Origin: Deinococcus sp.
GTDB lineage: Bacteria; Deinococcota; Deinococci; Deinococcales; Deinococcaceae
Length of the DNA: 14,742 nt
NCBI GenBank assembly: GCA_028287665.1
Contig: JAQBPF010000092.1
Coordinates: forward strand, 1-14,742
Direction: 5' to 3'
The position numbers were made by a program, and so were the translations under genes. This document shows positions 7,411 through 13,249 of the stretch, piece by piece. The notes under the pieces are model-generated. The model searched no databases, was not told where the DNA came from, and worked only from the letters and a program-made list of their open reading frames with translations. Position 1 is the stretch's first letter. Each line of letters opens with the position of its first letter.

Positions 7411-8142
7411 ATGCCTGCGCTCTTTGGATCTCCTCTGCCCCCGGCACGCGGCCCCTGGGTGCTGCGCATGCAGTGGCACGACCTGTGTTTCATGCACTGG
7501 ACCGTGGACCCTGAAGTCATTGCCCAAACGCTGCCAACAGGAATGGAAGTCGACACCTGGAACGGACAGGCCTATCTGGGCGTGGTGCCCTTCCGCATGA
7601 GCGGCGTCGCCCCACGCCTGCTGCCCGATGTGCCGCGCCTCAGCGCCTTCCCGGAGCTGAATCTCAGAACCTACGTGACGGTAGACGGCGTGCCGGGCGT
7701 GTGGTTTTACAGTCTGGATATTCCCGAACCGGTGCCCGTCGTGTTGGCACGCACCTTTTTTCATCTGCCGTACAACCTGGCCCGAATGTGGATGCAGCGT
7801 CAGGGAGACGTGACCCGTTATGCCAGTCTCCGCACCCAGGCCGACGTACCTGCCGGACGGTTTGCCGCTGCCTACCGCCCGGTAGGGTCAACCTTTACCG
7901 CCCAGCCCGGCACACTGGAAGATTGGCTGACCAACCGCCTGGCTCTGTACAGCGCCGACCAAGCGGGCCGGGTCTACCGGGGCCACATCCACCACACCCC
8001 CTGGCCCCTGCGCCGGGCCGAGGCCGAGGTGGCCGAAAATACGCTGGCCGACCGCTTGGGTGTACTGCTGGAAGGCCAGCCTCATCTGCTGCACTCCGAG
8101 CGCTTGGATGTGCGGGCCTGGTGGCTGGAACGGGCTCGCTAA
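7411..8142 (+). CDS. DUF2071 / YqjF-like protein
   Basis: 243 aa from ATG 7411 (an in-frame TTG at 7399 is the alternative; neither has a visible ribosome site or TANNNT box, so the start is uncertain). The whole length follows the YqjF/DUF2071 pattern: an N-terminal W-x-D-L-C-F-M-H-W segment, LPTGMEVDTWNGQAYLGVVP, then FPELNLRTYV, PGVWFYSLD, and further on LPYNLARM and a YASLR strand. DUF2071 proteins are beta-rich soluble proteins of unsettled function, structurally related to acetoacetate decarboxylase-like folds. No signal peptide. The stop lies 4 bp from that of the convergent TPR-like gene, so the two transcripts probably overlap at their 3' ends. Family firm, activity unknown. Confidence 0.85.
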   Translation: MPALFGSPLPPARGPWVLRMQWHDLCFMHWTVDPEVIAQTLPTGMEVDTWNGQAYLGVVPFRMSGVAPRLLPDVPRLSAFPELNLRTYVTVDGVPGVWFYSLDIPEPVPVVLARTFFHLPYNLARMWMQRQGDVTRYASLRTQADVPAGRFAAAYRPVGSTFTAQPGTLEDWLTNRLALYSADQAGRVYRGHIHHTPWPLRRAEAEVAENTLADRLGVLLEGQPHLLHSERLDVRAWWLERAR

Positions 8143-8146
8143 GAAG

Positions 8147-9118
8147 CTACTCGCCCGCCGGATGCTCCAGCTGAAAGGGGTCTTTAAGGCCCGCCTCTGC
8201 CGTATCGCGGGCCACCTGAGGCGCGTGGTTGAGGGCCAGCACCGCCCGGTAGGTTCGCACTGCAAGGTCGCGGTCGCCCTGAGCGTCGCGCACCTGCCCC
8301 AGGCGGGCCAGCGTCAGACCGGGCAGGCTGCGGGGCAGGTCGGTCAGGCCGTGGGCGGCACGCTCCAGCAGAGCGCGGGCGGTTGCCAGGTCGCCCACTG
8401 CAAGGTGAATGCTGGCGGCGGCGGCGTCCAGTTCAGCTTTGGGCGTGACTGGGTCGCCCGGTTCGCGGTCCAGGGCGGCCAGCAGAGAACCCAGATCATC
8501 GCTTTCATGGAGTTGCCACGCCCGGTCGGCCAACGCCCGCACACGGCTGAGTTCGCCGGGGGCAAAAGCCGTCAGGTCAGGCAACGTGGATTCGGGCAGC
8601 AGGGTATGCAGTCCGGGCAGATCATCCAGGGCCACCAGCACCACGCCCGATTGACCCTGCAAGGCGGCAGCCAACTCCGAGAGTCTCCGCTCCTGCCAGC
8701 GCGTGCCCGGTCCTTCGTCCAGCGCGGTGCGGACCGCCGCGTGATAGGCGCGGGCAGTCTCCAACAGCTCGGCACTGATGGCCCGATGTGCGGTCAGAGG
8801 TTCGGCCAGTGCCGCGCTCAGGGCCCGCTCCGCCTGTCCGGCCGCCCGCAACCGTTCGCGGCCCTGCGGATACTGGTTTAAAAAATGGGTGAGTTGATGG
8901 TATTCAGCCTCGGCCCAGGTCCAATCTGTGGCCACTTCCCGGAGACCGATTCGGGCGGCAGGCAGGGCGTCCCGCAGAGGATGATCGGGGTCCAGACCCG
9001 TGGCCCACCAGACTTCGGAGGCCCCCAGAAAGCGCAGAAGTTCGGCGACTGTACCCGCGTTGTAGTGCGGACTGAGGCGCAGCAGGTCGCCCACATCGGG
9101 CAGCAGGGTCAGGGTCAT
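8147..9118 (-). CDS. TPR-like hypothetical protein, last gene of the psd-like operon
   Basis: 323 aa; I do not recognise a named family. The N-terminal ~75 residues are mixed alpha/beta and Trp-rich ([16 protein letters not shown] at ~35-50). The middle is helical with many Ala and Arg. Residues ~228-305 show two helix-turn-helix pairs of TPR type: [20 protein letters not shown], and [21 protein letters not shown] followed by [10 protein letters not shown]. No signal peptide or TM segment, so probably cytoplasmic, acting as a scaffold. Its ATG overlaps the stop of the PH-domain gene (ATGA at 9115-9118) and no Shine-Dalgarno is seen, so translation depends on coupling. Gene order psd-like > PH > this suggests a shared membrane-lipid or envelope role, which is inference. 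Confidence 0.75.
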   Translation of the reverse strand: MTLTLLPDVGDLLRLSPHYNAGTVAELLRFLGASEVWWATGLDPDHPLRDALPAARIGLREVATDWTWAEAEYHQLTHFLNQYPQGRERLRAAGQAERALSAALAEPLTAHRAISAELLETARAYHAAVRTALDEGPGTRWQERRLSELAAALQGQSGVVLVALDDLPGLHTLLPESTLPDLTAFAPGELSRVRALADRAWQLHESDDLGSLLAALDREPGDPVTPKAELDAAAASIHLAVGDLATARALLERAAHGLTDLPRSLPGLTLARLGQVRDAQGDRDLAVRTYRAVLALNHAPQVARDTAEAGLKDPFQLEHPAGE

Positions 9119-9645
9119 GGGTTGACCGCCACGCCGCGCGCGGCCAGTTCTCGCAACATCAGATCAGGATCGGCGGGGGTCAGAAAATACCACCGGAGCG
9201 GTGGGGAGGACGCCTTCTTCACGGGAAGACCAACCAGGATGCCGCCAGACCCAGCCGAAGCCAAAGCCGTGACCGAGCGCACCTGATCTGCGGTAAAGCT
9301 GAACGCCCCAGTGAGGTAGCCGGGCAGGCCTGTGCCAAAGGTGCGGATGCCCAGGCGTCCGGCTGTAGGCCGGGCCTGCATGCCCACCAGAGGCAGCACC
9401 GTCGTTCCGGTGAGGCGCGTGATGACCAAACCTTCTGAGGTCAGGCGGTAGCGCAGACGGCGCGGCGCAAAGTGGACCAGAGCCGCCAACAAGATTCCCA
9501 GAATCAGCACATCCCAGTGCGGCACGCTGGCCGCCTGGGGAGGATCAGGCACAAAAGCCACCACCACCAACACCAGCGGCACTCCCCACATCAGCCCCCG
9601 AATCCATCCCGGCGCAGCCGGACTCGCCAGCGGAAAGGCCATCAT
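9115..9645 (-). CDS. Membrane PH-domain protein
   Basis: 176 aa. Two hydrophobic segments (~15-32 and ~43-60) separated by a short Pro-rich loop, then a soluble bacterial PH-like domain (~64-176): [14 protein letters not shown], an LPLVGMQA strand, the characteristic [14 protein letters not shown] at ~104-117, and [16 protein letters not shown] at the end. The GLPGY...G segment and the terminal TPADPxxML motif recur in PH-domain proteins encoded in Deinococcus and actinobacteria (from memory). The start codon overlaps the stop of the psd-like gene (ATGA at 9642-9645), and its own stop overlaps the next start. The role is unknown; being tied to a phospholipid-enzyme homologue suggests action at the membrane. 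Confidence 0.8.
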   Translation of the reverse strand: MMAFPLASPAAPGWIRGLMWGVPLVLVVVAFVPDPPQAASVPHWDVLILGILLAALVHFAPRRLRYRLTSEGLVITRLTGTTVLPLVGMQARPTAGRLGIRTFGTGLPGYLTGAFSFTADQVRSVTALASAGSGGILVGLPVKKASSPPLRWYFLTPADPDLMLRELAARGVAVNP

Positions 9646-10325
9646 TCGGCGCGGCCCACCACCGTTTCTGCGCCCAGCACGCGCTCACCCACACTGACCT
9701 GAGGAGTAAAGGTGGCCGGCAGCAACAGCACAACCAGGCCCCCTTCTTCCAAAAAGGCACTTTTGTTGCCTGCCCGCACCGTGTCGCCTTCGCGGGTGTA
9801 GGCCGTAGCATTCAGGCCACTGCCGGGGGCCACCAGCGTCACAGTCACCTCACCGTGGGGGGTCTGGATCATGAAGGCGTGGCGCTCGTTTTCCAGCGTG
9901 CCGCGTGTCGCCAGCAGGTCGGCGGGGCGTCCGCTCAAGAGGGCCGCCGCCGCACCAGCCGAAAGCAGCGGCATGTTCTGACGGCTGCCCACGTGGTGCG
10001 TGCGCGTCACCGGACCACTGGCCGGATGGTAGGCAAAATGCACGTCCAGCGGCCCCATGTAGATGCCCAGCAGCCAGCCTTCGGGCGCGGCTTCCGGCAG
10101 TCCCGACAGATCGCTGACGGACAGGGGATGGGCCGCACCATCGCCGTACACCTGCCCGCCTGTTATCCGCTTGACGAAGCACACCAGACCATCGGCGGGG
10201 GCCAGAACGGTAGCGGCATCGGCGGGCGGCAGGCGCACCGGATCGCGGAAACGGTACACGCCGCGCAGGTAGTACAGAGCGGCTCCGGCAGCGGCGAGAG
10301 GCAGAAGGCGGCGCAACAAAGTCAT
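9642..10325 (-). CDS. Phosphatidylserine decarboxylase-like protein lacking the processing serine
   Basis: 227 aa, the length of the short (type II, archaetidylserine-like) Psd family. Psd makes phosphatidylethanolamine from phosphatidylserine and normally cuts itself at a GS motif to make a pyruvoyl group. Visible motifs: N-terminal hydrophobic anchor (6-20), FRDPVR (26-31), APADGLV (42-48, family Asp D45), YMGPLDVHFAYHPASG (89-104, H96), LENERHAF (144-151), and the C-terminal AGNKSAFLEEGGLVVLLLP (185-203). That last stretch aligns with the family's 'G-x-x-x-G-x-I-x-x-G-S-R/T-x-x-x-x-L-P', but the serine position is G196 (codon GGC at 9738-9740). A classical serinolysis is thus not possible there. 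S189 lies nearby but out of register. First gene of a coupled three-gene operon with a leaderless-type promoter. Family sure, catalytic activity doubtful. Confidence 0.85.
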   Translation of the reverse strand: MTLLRRLLPLAAAGAALYYLRGVYRFRDPVRLPPADAATVLAPADGLVCFVKRITGGQVYGDGAAHPLSVSDLSGLPEAAPEGWLLGIYMGPLDVHFAYHPASGPVTRTHHVGSRQNMPLLSAGAAAALLSGRPADLLATRGTLENERHAFMIQTPHGEVTVTLVAPGSGLNATAYTREGDTVRAGNKSAFLEEGGLVVLLLPATFTPQVSVGERVLGAETVVGRAE

Positions 10326-10331
10326 AGAGGG

Positions 10332-10337
10332 AGTGTA
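10332..10337 (-). promoter_or_regulatory. Putative -10 box, leaderless promoter of the psd-like operon
   Basis: TACACT on the minus strand, ending 6 nt before ATG 10325; no Shine-Dalgarno between. A CCATCT hexamer lies 16 bp upstream of it, and the same hexamer stands 17 bp before the -10 box of the ABC transporter gene. Confidence 0.55.
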
Positions 10338-10451
10338 GCGGCAAGCAGGGAGCAGATGGGGTGGGATCGCTCCCGGAGTGGCTGGCGTGGGAAGGCAATC
10401 TGAGGGCAGAGGATGAAGGGACTAAGAAAGGCTGGGCCGCGCTCTAAAGGC

Positions 10452-10484
10452 CAAGAGAAACGGCGCAAACCGGAGTTCACGCCG
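10452..10484 (-). terminator. Intrinsic terminator of the cyclophilin gene
   Basis: On the minus strand CGGCG...CGCCG (10461-10484) encloses a 2x2 internal loop and a 3-bp stem with a tetraloop, followed by TTTCTCTT (10452-10460). It begins about 19 nt after the cyclophilin stop at 10503. Confidence 0.6.
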
Positions 10485-10502
10485 CTCTGATGTTGCTGAG
10501 GC

Positions 10503-11228
10503 TTACTTGGAAGCCAGGATCGTCACGCTCTGCAGGGTATCGGCCACCACACCGGGCAGGGGCGTATCGTTGCCGCTGGAGGTGCGCGTCAGCTTGGCGA
10601 GAGCGTCCTGTCCGGCACTCACCTTGCCAAATACCGTGTACTGGCCGCTCAGGAAATCGGCGTCGGTCAGGGTGATGAAGAACTGGCTGCCCTGAGAATC
10701 CGGGCTTGCGGAACGGGCCATGCCCAGCACGCCCGCCGAATTGAAGCGCAACTTGTTGTTGACCTCATAGGAGAACTGGTAGCCGGGGCCGCCCGTGCCC
10801 CACACGGCTTTTTTGGCTGGGTCAACGCTGAGGGGATCGCCGCCCTGCGCCATGAAGCCGTCGATCACGCGGTGAAAGCGGGTGCCGTCATAAAAGTGAT
10901 TGAGGGCCAGAAACACGAAATTATTGACGGCCACCGGGCTGCCTGCAGCGTTCAGGTCGATGGTAATGTCGCCCCTGCTGGTCTTCAGGACGGCGCGGTA
11001 CTGCTTGCCGGGCACAATAACTTGGGCCGCTTTTGCAAAGCTGCGAATGGGGGTAGAACTCAGGTAGGGCAGCGGCGCATAGACCACCGGAGCGGCCACC
11101 GGGGCAGGCGCAGAAGCGGCGGGCGTTTTGGCAGGTACGGAAGAAGGCACCTTGCTGGCCTGGGGCGCACAGGCCATCAGCAAGAGGCCAAGCAGAGACA
11201 GACCAAGGGAACGTTTACGGAGCAACAT
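10503..11228 (-). CDS. Lipoprotein cyclophilin-type peptidylprolyl isomerase
   Basis: 241 aa from ATG 11228; the open frame runs further to 11309, but TATACT ends 6 nt before 11228 and the protein begins with a proper lipoprotein signal (MLLRKRSLGLSLLGLLLMAC, C20 as lipidation site). A Pro/Ala-rich linker (~22-58) spans to the cyclophilin domain (~78-239). Motifs: FHRVIDGFMAQGGDP (118-132, with the catalytic Arg R120), FNSAGVLGMARS (162-173), SQFFITL (181-187) and LSGQYTVFGKV (193-203). The position of human Trp121 is F192, as in many bacterial cyclophilins, which weakens cyclosporin binding in that family. The enzyme speeds cis-trans isomerisation of prolyl bonds in exported proteins, anchored outside the cytoplasmic membrane. 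Single gene with its own terminator, downstream of lrp on the same strand. Confidence 0.92.
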   Translation of the reverse strand: MLLRKRSLGLSLLGLLLMACAPQASKVPSSVPAKTPAASAPAPVAAPVVYAPLPYLSSTPIRSFAKAAQVIVPGKQYRAVLKTSRGDITIDLNAAGSPVAVNNFVFLALNHFYDGTRFHRVIDGFMAQGGDPLSVDPAKKAVWGTGGPGYQFSYEVNNKLRFNSAGVLGMARSASPDSQGSQFFITLTDADFLSGQYTVFGKVSAGQDALAKLTRTSSGNDTPLPGVVADTLQSVTILASK

Positions 11229-11234
11229 AACCGG

Positions 11235-11240
11235 AGTATA
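11235..11240 (-). promoter_or_regulatory. Putative -10 box of a leaderless promoter (cyclophilin)
   Basis: TATACT, five of six bases of the consensus, ends 6 nt before ATG 11228 on the minus strand. TTGCCC lies 19 bp further upstream (11260-11265), a poorly spaced -35. No Shine-Dalgarno. Confidence 0.6.
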
Positions 11241-11309
11241 GAGAGGGTGAATATGAGACGGGCAAAAGACCCCCGTTGCGGTGCACTGCTCCCCCCGACA
11301 AAAGGGCAC

Positions 11310-11810
11310 TCAGTCGAGCGAAAGGCTGGTGGTGTACTTTTCCTGCTTGACCACGATGGTACTGGCCGTGTTGCGAACGCCGGGAATGGCGGCCAGCACG
11401 TCCACCAGAAACTTCTGATAGGCGTCCAGATCGGGCAGGCAGACCTTCAGCAGATAGTCGGTGTCACCCAGACACAGGTAACATTCCAGCACTTCGGGGC
11501 GGTTGCGCATGTGTTCGGCAAAAGTCTCGAAACCCTGTTTGGTCTGTTTGTCCAGCGTCACGCGCACCACCACCATCAGGTCGCGGCCCACCTGTTTGGG
11601 GTCAAGCAGGGCCACGTAGCGGTGAATGATGCCCTCTTCTTCCAGCCGCCGCACCCGGCGCAGGGTGGGCGCGGGCGTCAGGCCCACTTCATCGGCCAGC
11701 TCGGTATTGGGAATGCGGGCGTCGCGCTGCAAGATGGCGAGGATGTGCCGATCAATGGCGTCGAGTTCCACGACACCGGAACGTGCGGAAGCAGGCTGGG
11801 ATTGTGACAT
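11310..11810 (-). CDS. Lrp/AsnC-family transcriptional regulator
   Basis: 166 aa. The N-terminal helix-turn-helix (~15-65) has the family pattern: LDAIDRHILAILQRDARIPNTELADEVGLT..., then PTLRRVRRLEEEGII and IHRYVALLDPKQVG. The C-terminal RAM ligand/oligomerisation domain (~78-158) shows DLMVVVRVTL, VLECYLCLGDTDYLLKV and a final VVKQEKYTTSLSL strand. Such proteins bind amino acids and form octamers or hexadecamers on DNA. It is divergent from ald, an arrangement in which the regulator usually controls alanine dehydrogenase and itself. TAAACT lies 10 nt before its ATG, leaving a leader of three or four bases, and a palindrome covers the start codon. Target and effector (probably alanine) are inferred from position. 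Confidence 0.92.
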   Translation of the reverse strand: MSQSQPASARSGVVELDAIDRHILAILQRDARIPNTELADEVGLTPAPTLRRVRRLEEEGIIHRYVALLDPKQVGRDLMVVVRVTLDKQTKQGFETFAEHMRNRPEVLECYLCLGDTDYLLKVCLPDLDAYQKFLVDVLAAIPGVRNTASTIVVKQEKYTTSLSLD

Positions 11811-11821
11811 CTTGAGTCACA
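11803..11821. promoter_or_regulatory. Palindrome TGTGAC-N7-GTCACA over the lrp start
   Basis: Perfect 6-bp arms spanning the lrp start codon and its short leader, touching the TAAACT box. Well placed for autorepression. The spacing (TGTGA-N9-TCACA) is too wide for a CRP site despite the similar half-sites. Confidence 0.45.
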
Positions 11822-11826
11822 GTTTA
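11821..11826 (-). promoter_or_regulatory. Putative -10 box of lrp
   Basis: TAAACT on the minus strand, ending 10 nt before ATG 11810. The leader would be about 3-4 nt, nearly leaderless. No clear -35. Confidence 0.4.
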
Positions 11827-11835
11827 GCAGTTTGG

Positions 11836-11850
11836 CGCAACGATATTGCG
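11836..11850. promoter_or_regulatory. 15-bp palindrome, candidate Lrp-type operator
   Basis: CGCAA-CGATA-TTGCG: 5-bp arms around an A/T-containing centre, 15 bp in all, the length of known Lrp boxes. It lies between lrp and ald, just upstream of the lrp -10 box. Confidence 0.4.
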
Positions 11851-11972
11851 GCGATGCCCCTGTTGGCGGGCGTGCGGGCAATCGCGGCGGTGGGCCTTCC
11901 TGCTAGCATTGCGCCATCTCAATCAAGTGTCGCCGCGTGAATATCACAGCGGTGCATCTCTAGCAAGCCCCC

Positions 11973-11978
11973 AAGGAG
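11973..11978 (+). promoter_or_regulatory. ald: Ribosome binding site of ald
   Basis: AAGGAG, 7 nt before ATG 11986. With this site ald has a real leader; a TAGCAT at 11904-11909 is a possible -10, without a good -35. Confidence 0.75.
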
Positions 11979-11985
11979 AACCACC

Positions 11986-13092
11986 ATGAAGATTGGACTT
12001 CCCAAAGAAATCAAGGTCAAAGAAAACCGCGTTGCCCTCACCCCCGGCGGCGTGGGAACGCTGGTACGGCGCGGCCATACCGTGACTGTGGAGCACGGCG
12101 CAGGCGTGGGCAGCGGCATTGCCGACGCCGAATACGTGGCAGCGGGCGCGGTGATGGGCACGGCTGCCGAAGCCTGGGCCGCCCAGATGGTGGTCAAGGT
12201 AAAAGAGCCGGTCGAGCGCGAATACGGCTACCTGCGAGACGATCTGCTGCTGTTTACCTACCTGCATCTGGCCGCCGACCGCGCCCTCACCGAAGCGCTC
12301 CTGAAGGCCGGAACCACCGCCATTGCCTACGAAACCGTGCAGGTCGAAGACGGCAGCCTGCCCCTGCTGATGCCCATGAGCGAGGTCGCGGGCCGCCTGA
12401 GTGTGCAGGCGGGCGCGTACCACCTGCAAAAGCCCGTGGGCGGACGCGGCGTGCTACTGGGCGGCGTACCCGGTGTGCAGGCCGGACATGTAGTGATCGT
12501 GGGCGGCGGCGTGGTAGGCACCAATGCCGCGAAGATGGCGATGGGCCTGGGAGCAAAAGTGACCGTGCTGGACGTGTCTCACCGCCGCCTGACCTACCTG
12601 GATGACGTGTTCTTTGGCAAGCTGACCACCATGATGAGCAGTGAGGCCAACATCCGCGCCCTGCTGCCCGAAACCGATCTGCTGGTAGGCGCGGTGCTAA
12701 TTCCCGGCGCAAAGGCCCCTCACCTCGTGACCCGCGACATGTTGCCGCTGATGCAGGAAGGCAGCGTCATTGTGGATGTGGCCGTGGATCAGGGCGGCTG
12801 CGTGGAAACCATTCATGCCACCACGCACGACGATCCCACCTACCTCGTGGACGGCGTGATTCACTACGGCGTGGCCAACATGCCCGGAGCGGTACCCCGC
12901 ACCAGCACTTTTGCGCTGACCAACCAGACCCTCCCCTACGCGCTGCTGTTGGCCGATCACGGCATTAAAGCACTGGGCCGCAACAAGGCGCTCAGCCTCG
13001 GCCTGAACACGCACGCAGGCCAGCTCACCTATCAGGGGGTCGCCGATGCGCTGGTCATAGACTACGTGGAAACTCAGGCGGTCCTGGCCTAA
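11986..13092 (+). CDS. ald: Alanine dehydrogenase
   Basis: 368 aa, the usual length for this family. It catalyses reversible NAD-dependent deamination of L-alanine to pyruvate and ammonia in the cytoplasm. The N-terminal catalytic signature [20 protein letters not shown] carries R15. VKVKEP (70-75) holds the substrate Lys (K73) and YLHLA (92-96) the catalytic His (H94). The Rossmann motif GGGVVG is at 173-178, the catalytic Asp in VDQGG at 267-271 (D268), and [13 protein letters not shown] at 296-308. All key residues match the Mycobacterium and Bacillus enzymes. The start is confirmed by AAGGAG 7 nt upstream. It is divergent from the lrp gene, with palindromes between them, so alanine-responsive control is likely. 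An intrinsic terminator follows. Confidence 0.97.
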   Translation: MKIGLPKEIKVKENRVALTPGGVGTLVRRGHTVTVEHGAGVGSGIADAEYVAAGAVMGTAAEAWAAQMVVKVKEPVEREYGYLRDDLLLFTYLHLAADRALTEALLKAGTTAIAYETVQVEDGSLPLLMPMSEVAGRLSVQAGAYHLQKPVGGRGVLLGGVPGVQAGHVVIVGGGVVGTNAAKMAMGLGAKVTVLDVSHRRLTYLDDVFFGKLTTMMSSEANIRALLPETDLLVGAVLIPGAKAPHLVTRDMLPLMQEGSVIVDVAVDQGGCVETIHATTHDDPTYLVDGVIHYGVANMPGAVPRTSTFALTNQTLPYALLLADHGIKALGRNKALSLGLNTHAGQLTYQGVADALVIDYVETQAVLA

Positions 13093-13126
13093 GCGTCAAC
13101 CTTCAGAGCTCAACAGTCATGAGCAG

Positions 13127-13159
13127 AGCGGCGGGCTTCCCAGAGCCCCGCCGCTTTTT
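13127..13159 (+). terminator. Intrinsic terminator of ald
   Basis: AGCGGCGGG (13127-13135) pairs with CCCGCCGCT (13147-13155) around an 11-nt loop, followed by TTTTT (13155-13159). It lies 35 nt after the ald stop and insulates the ABC transporter gene. Confidence 0.85.
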
Positions 13160-13237
13160 GTGCGCCCTGGACCAGTCACCACGCCTTTCTTCACCCAGAT
13201 TGATGCCAGAAGGGCCATCTTCCCCCCTTCTGAGGCG

Positions 13238-13243
13238 TAACCT
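13238..13243 (+). promoter_or_regulatory. Putative -10 box of a leaderless promoter (ABC transporter)
   Basis: TAACCT ends 6 nt before ATG 13250, with no Shine-Dalgarno. CCATCT stands 17 bp upstream of it (13215-13220). Confidence 0.5.
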
Positions 13244-13249
13244 GACCGT

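Noticed and set aside
8060..8881. 273-codon open frame on the plus strand
   Set aside because: Antisense to the TPR-like gene and overlaps the end of the YqjF-like gene; no ribosome site or family pattern, whereas the minus frame is coupled to its operon.
11803..11821. CRP (cAMP receptor) binding site
   Set aside because: Half-sites TGTGA and TCACA are right, but the spacer is 9 bp, not 6.
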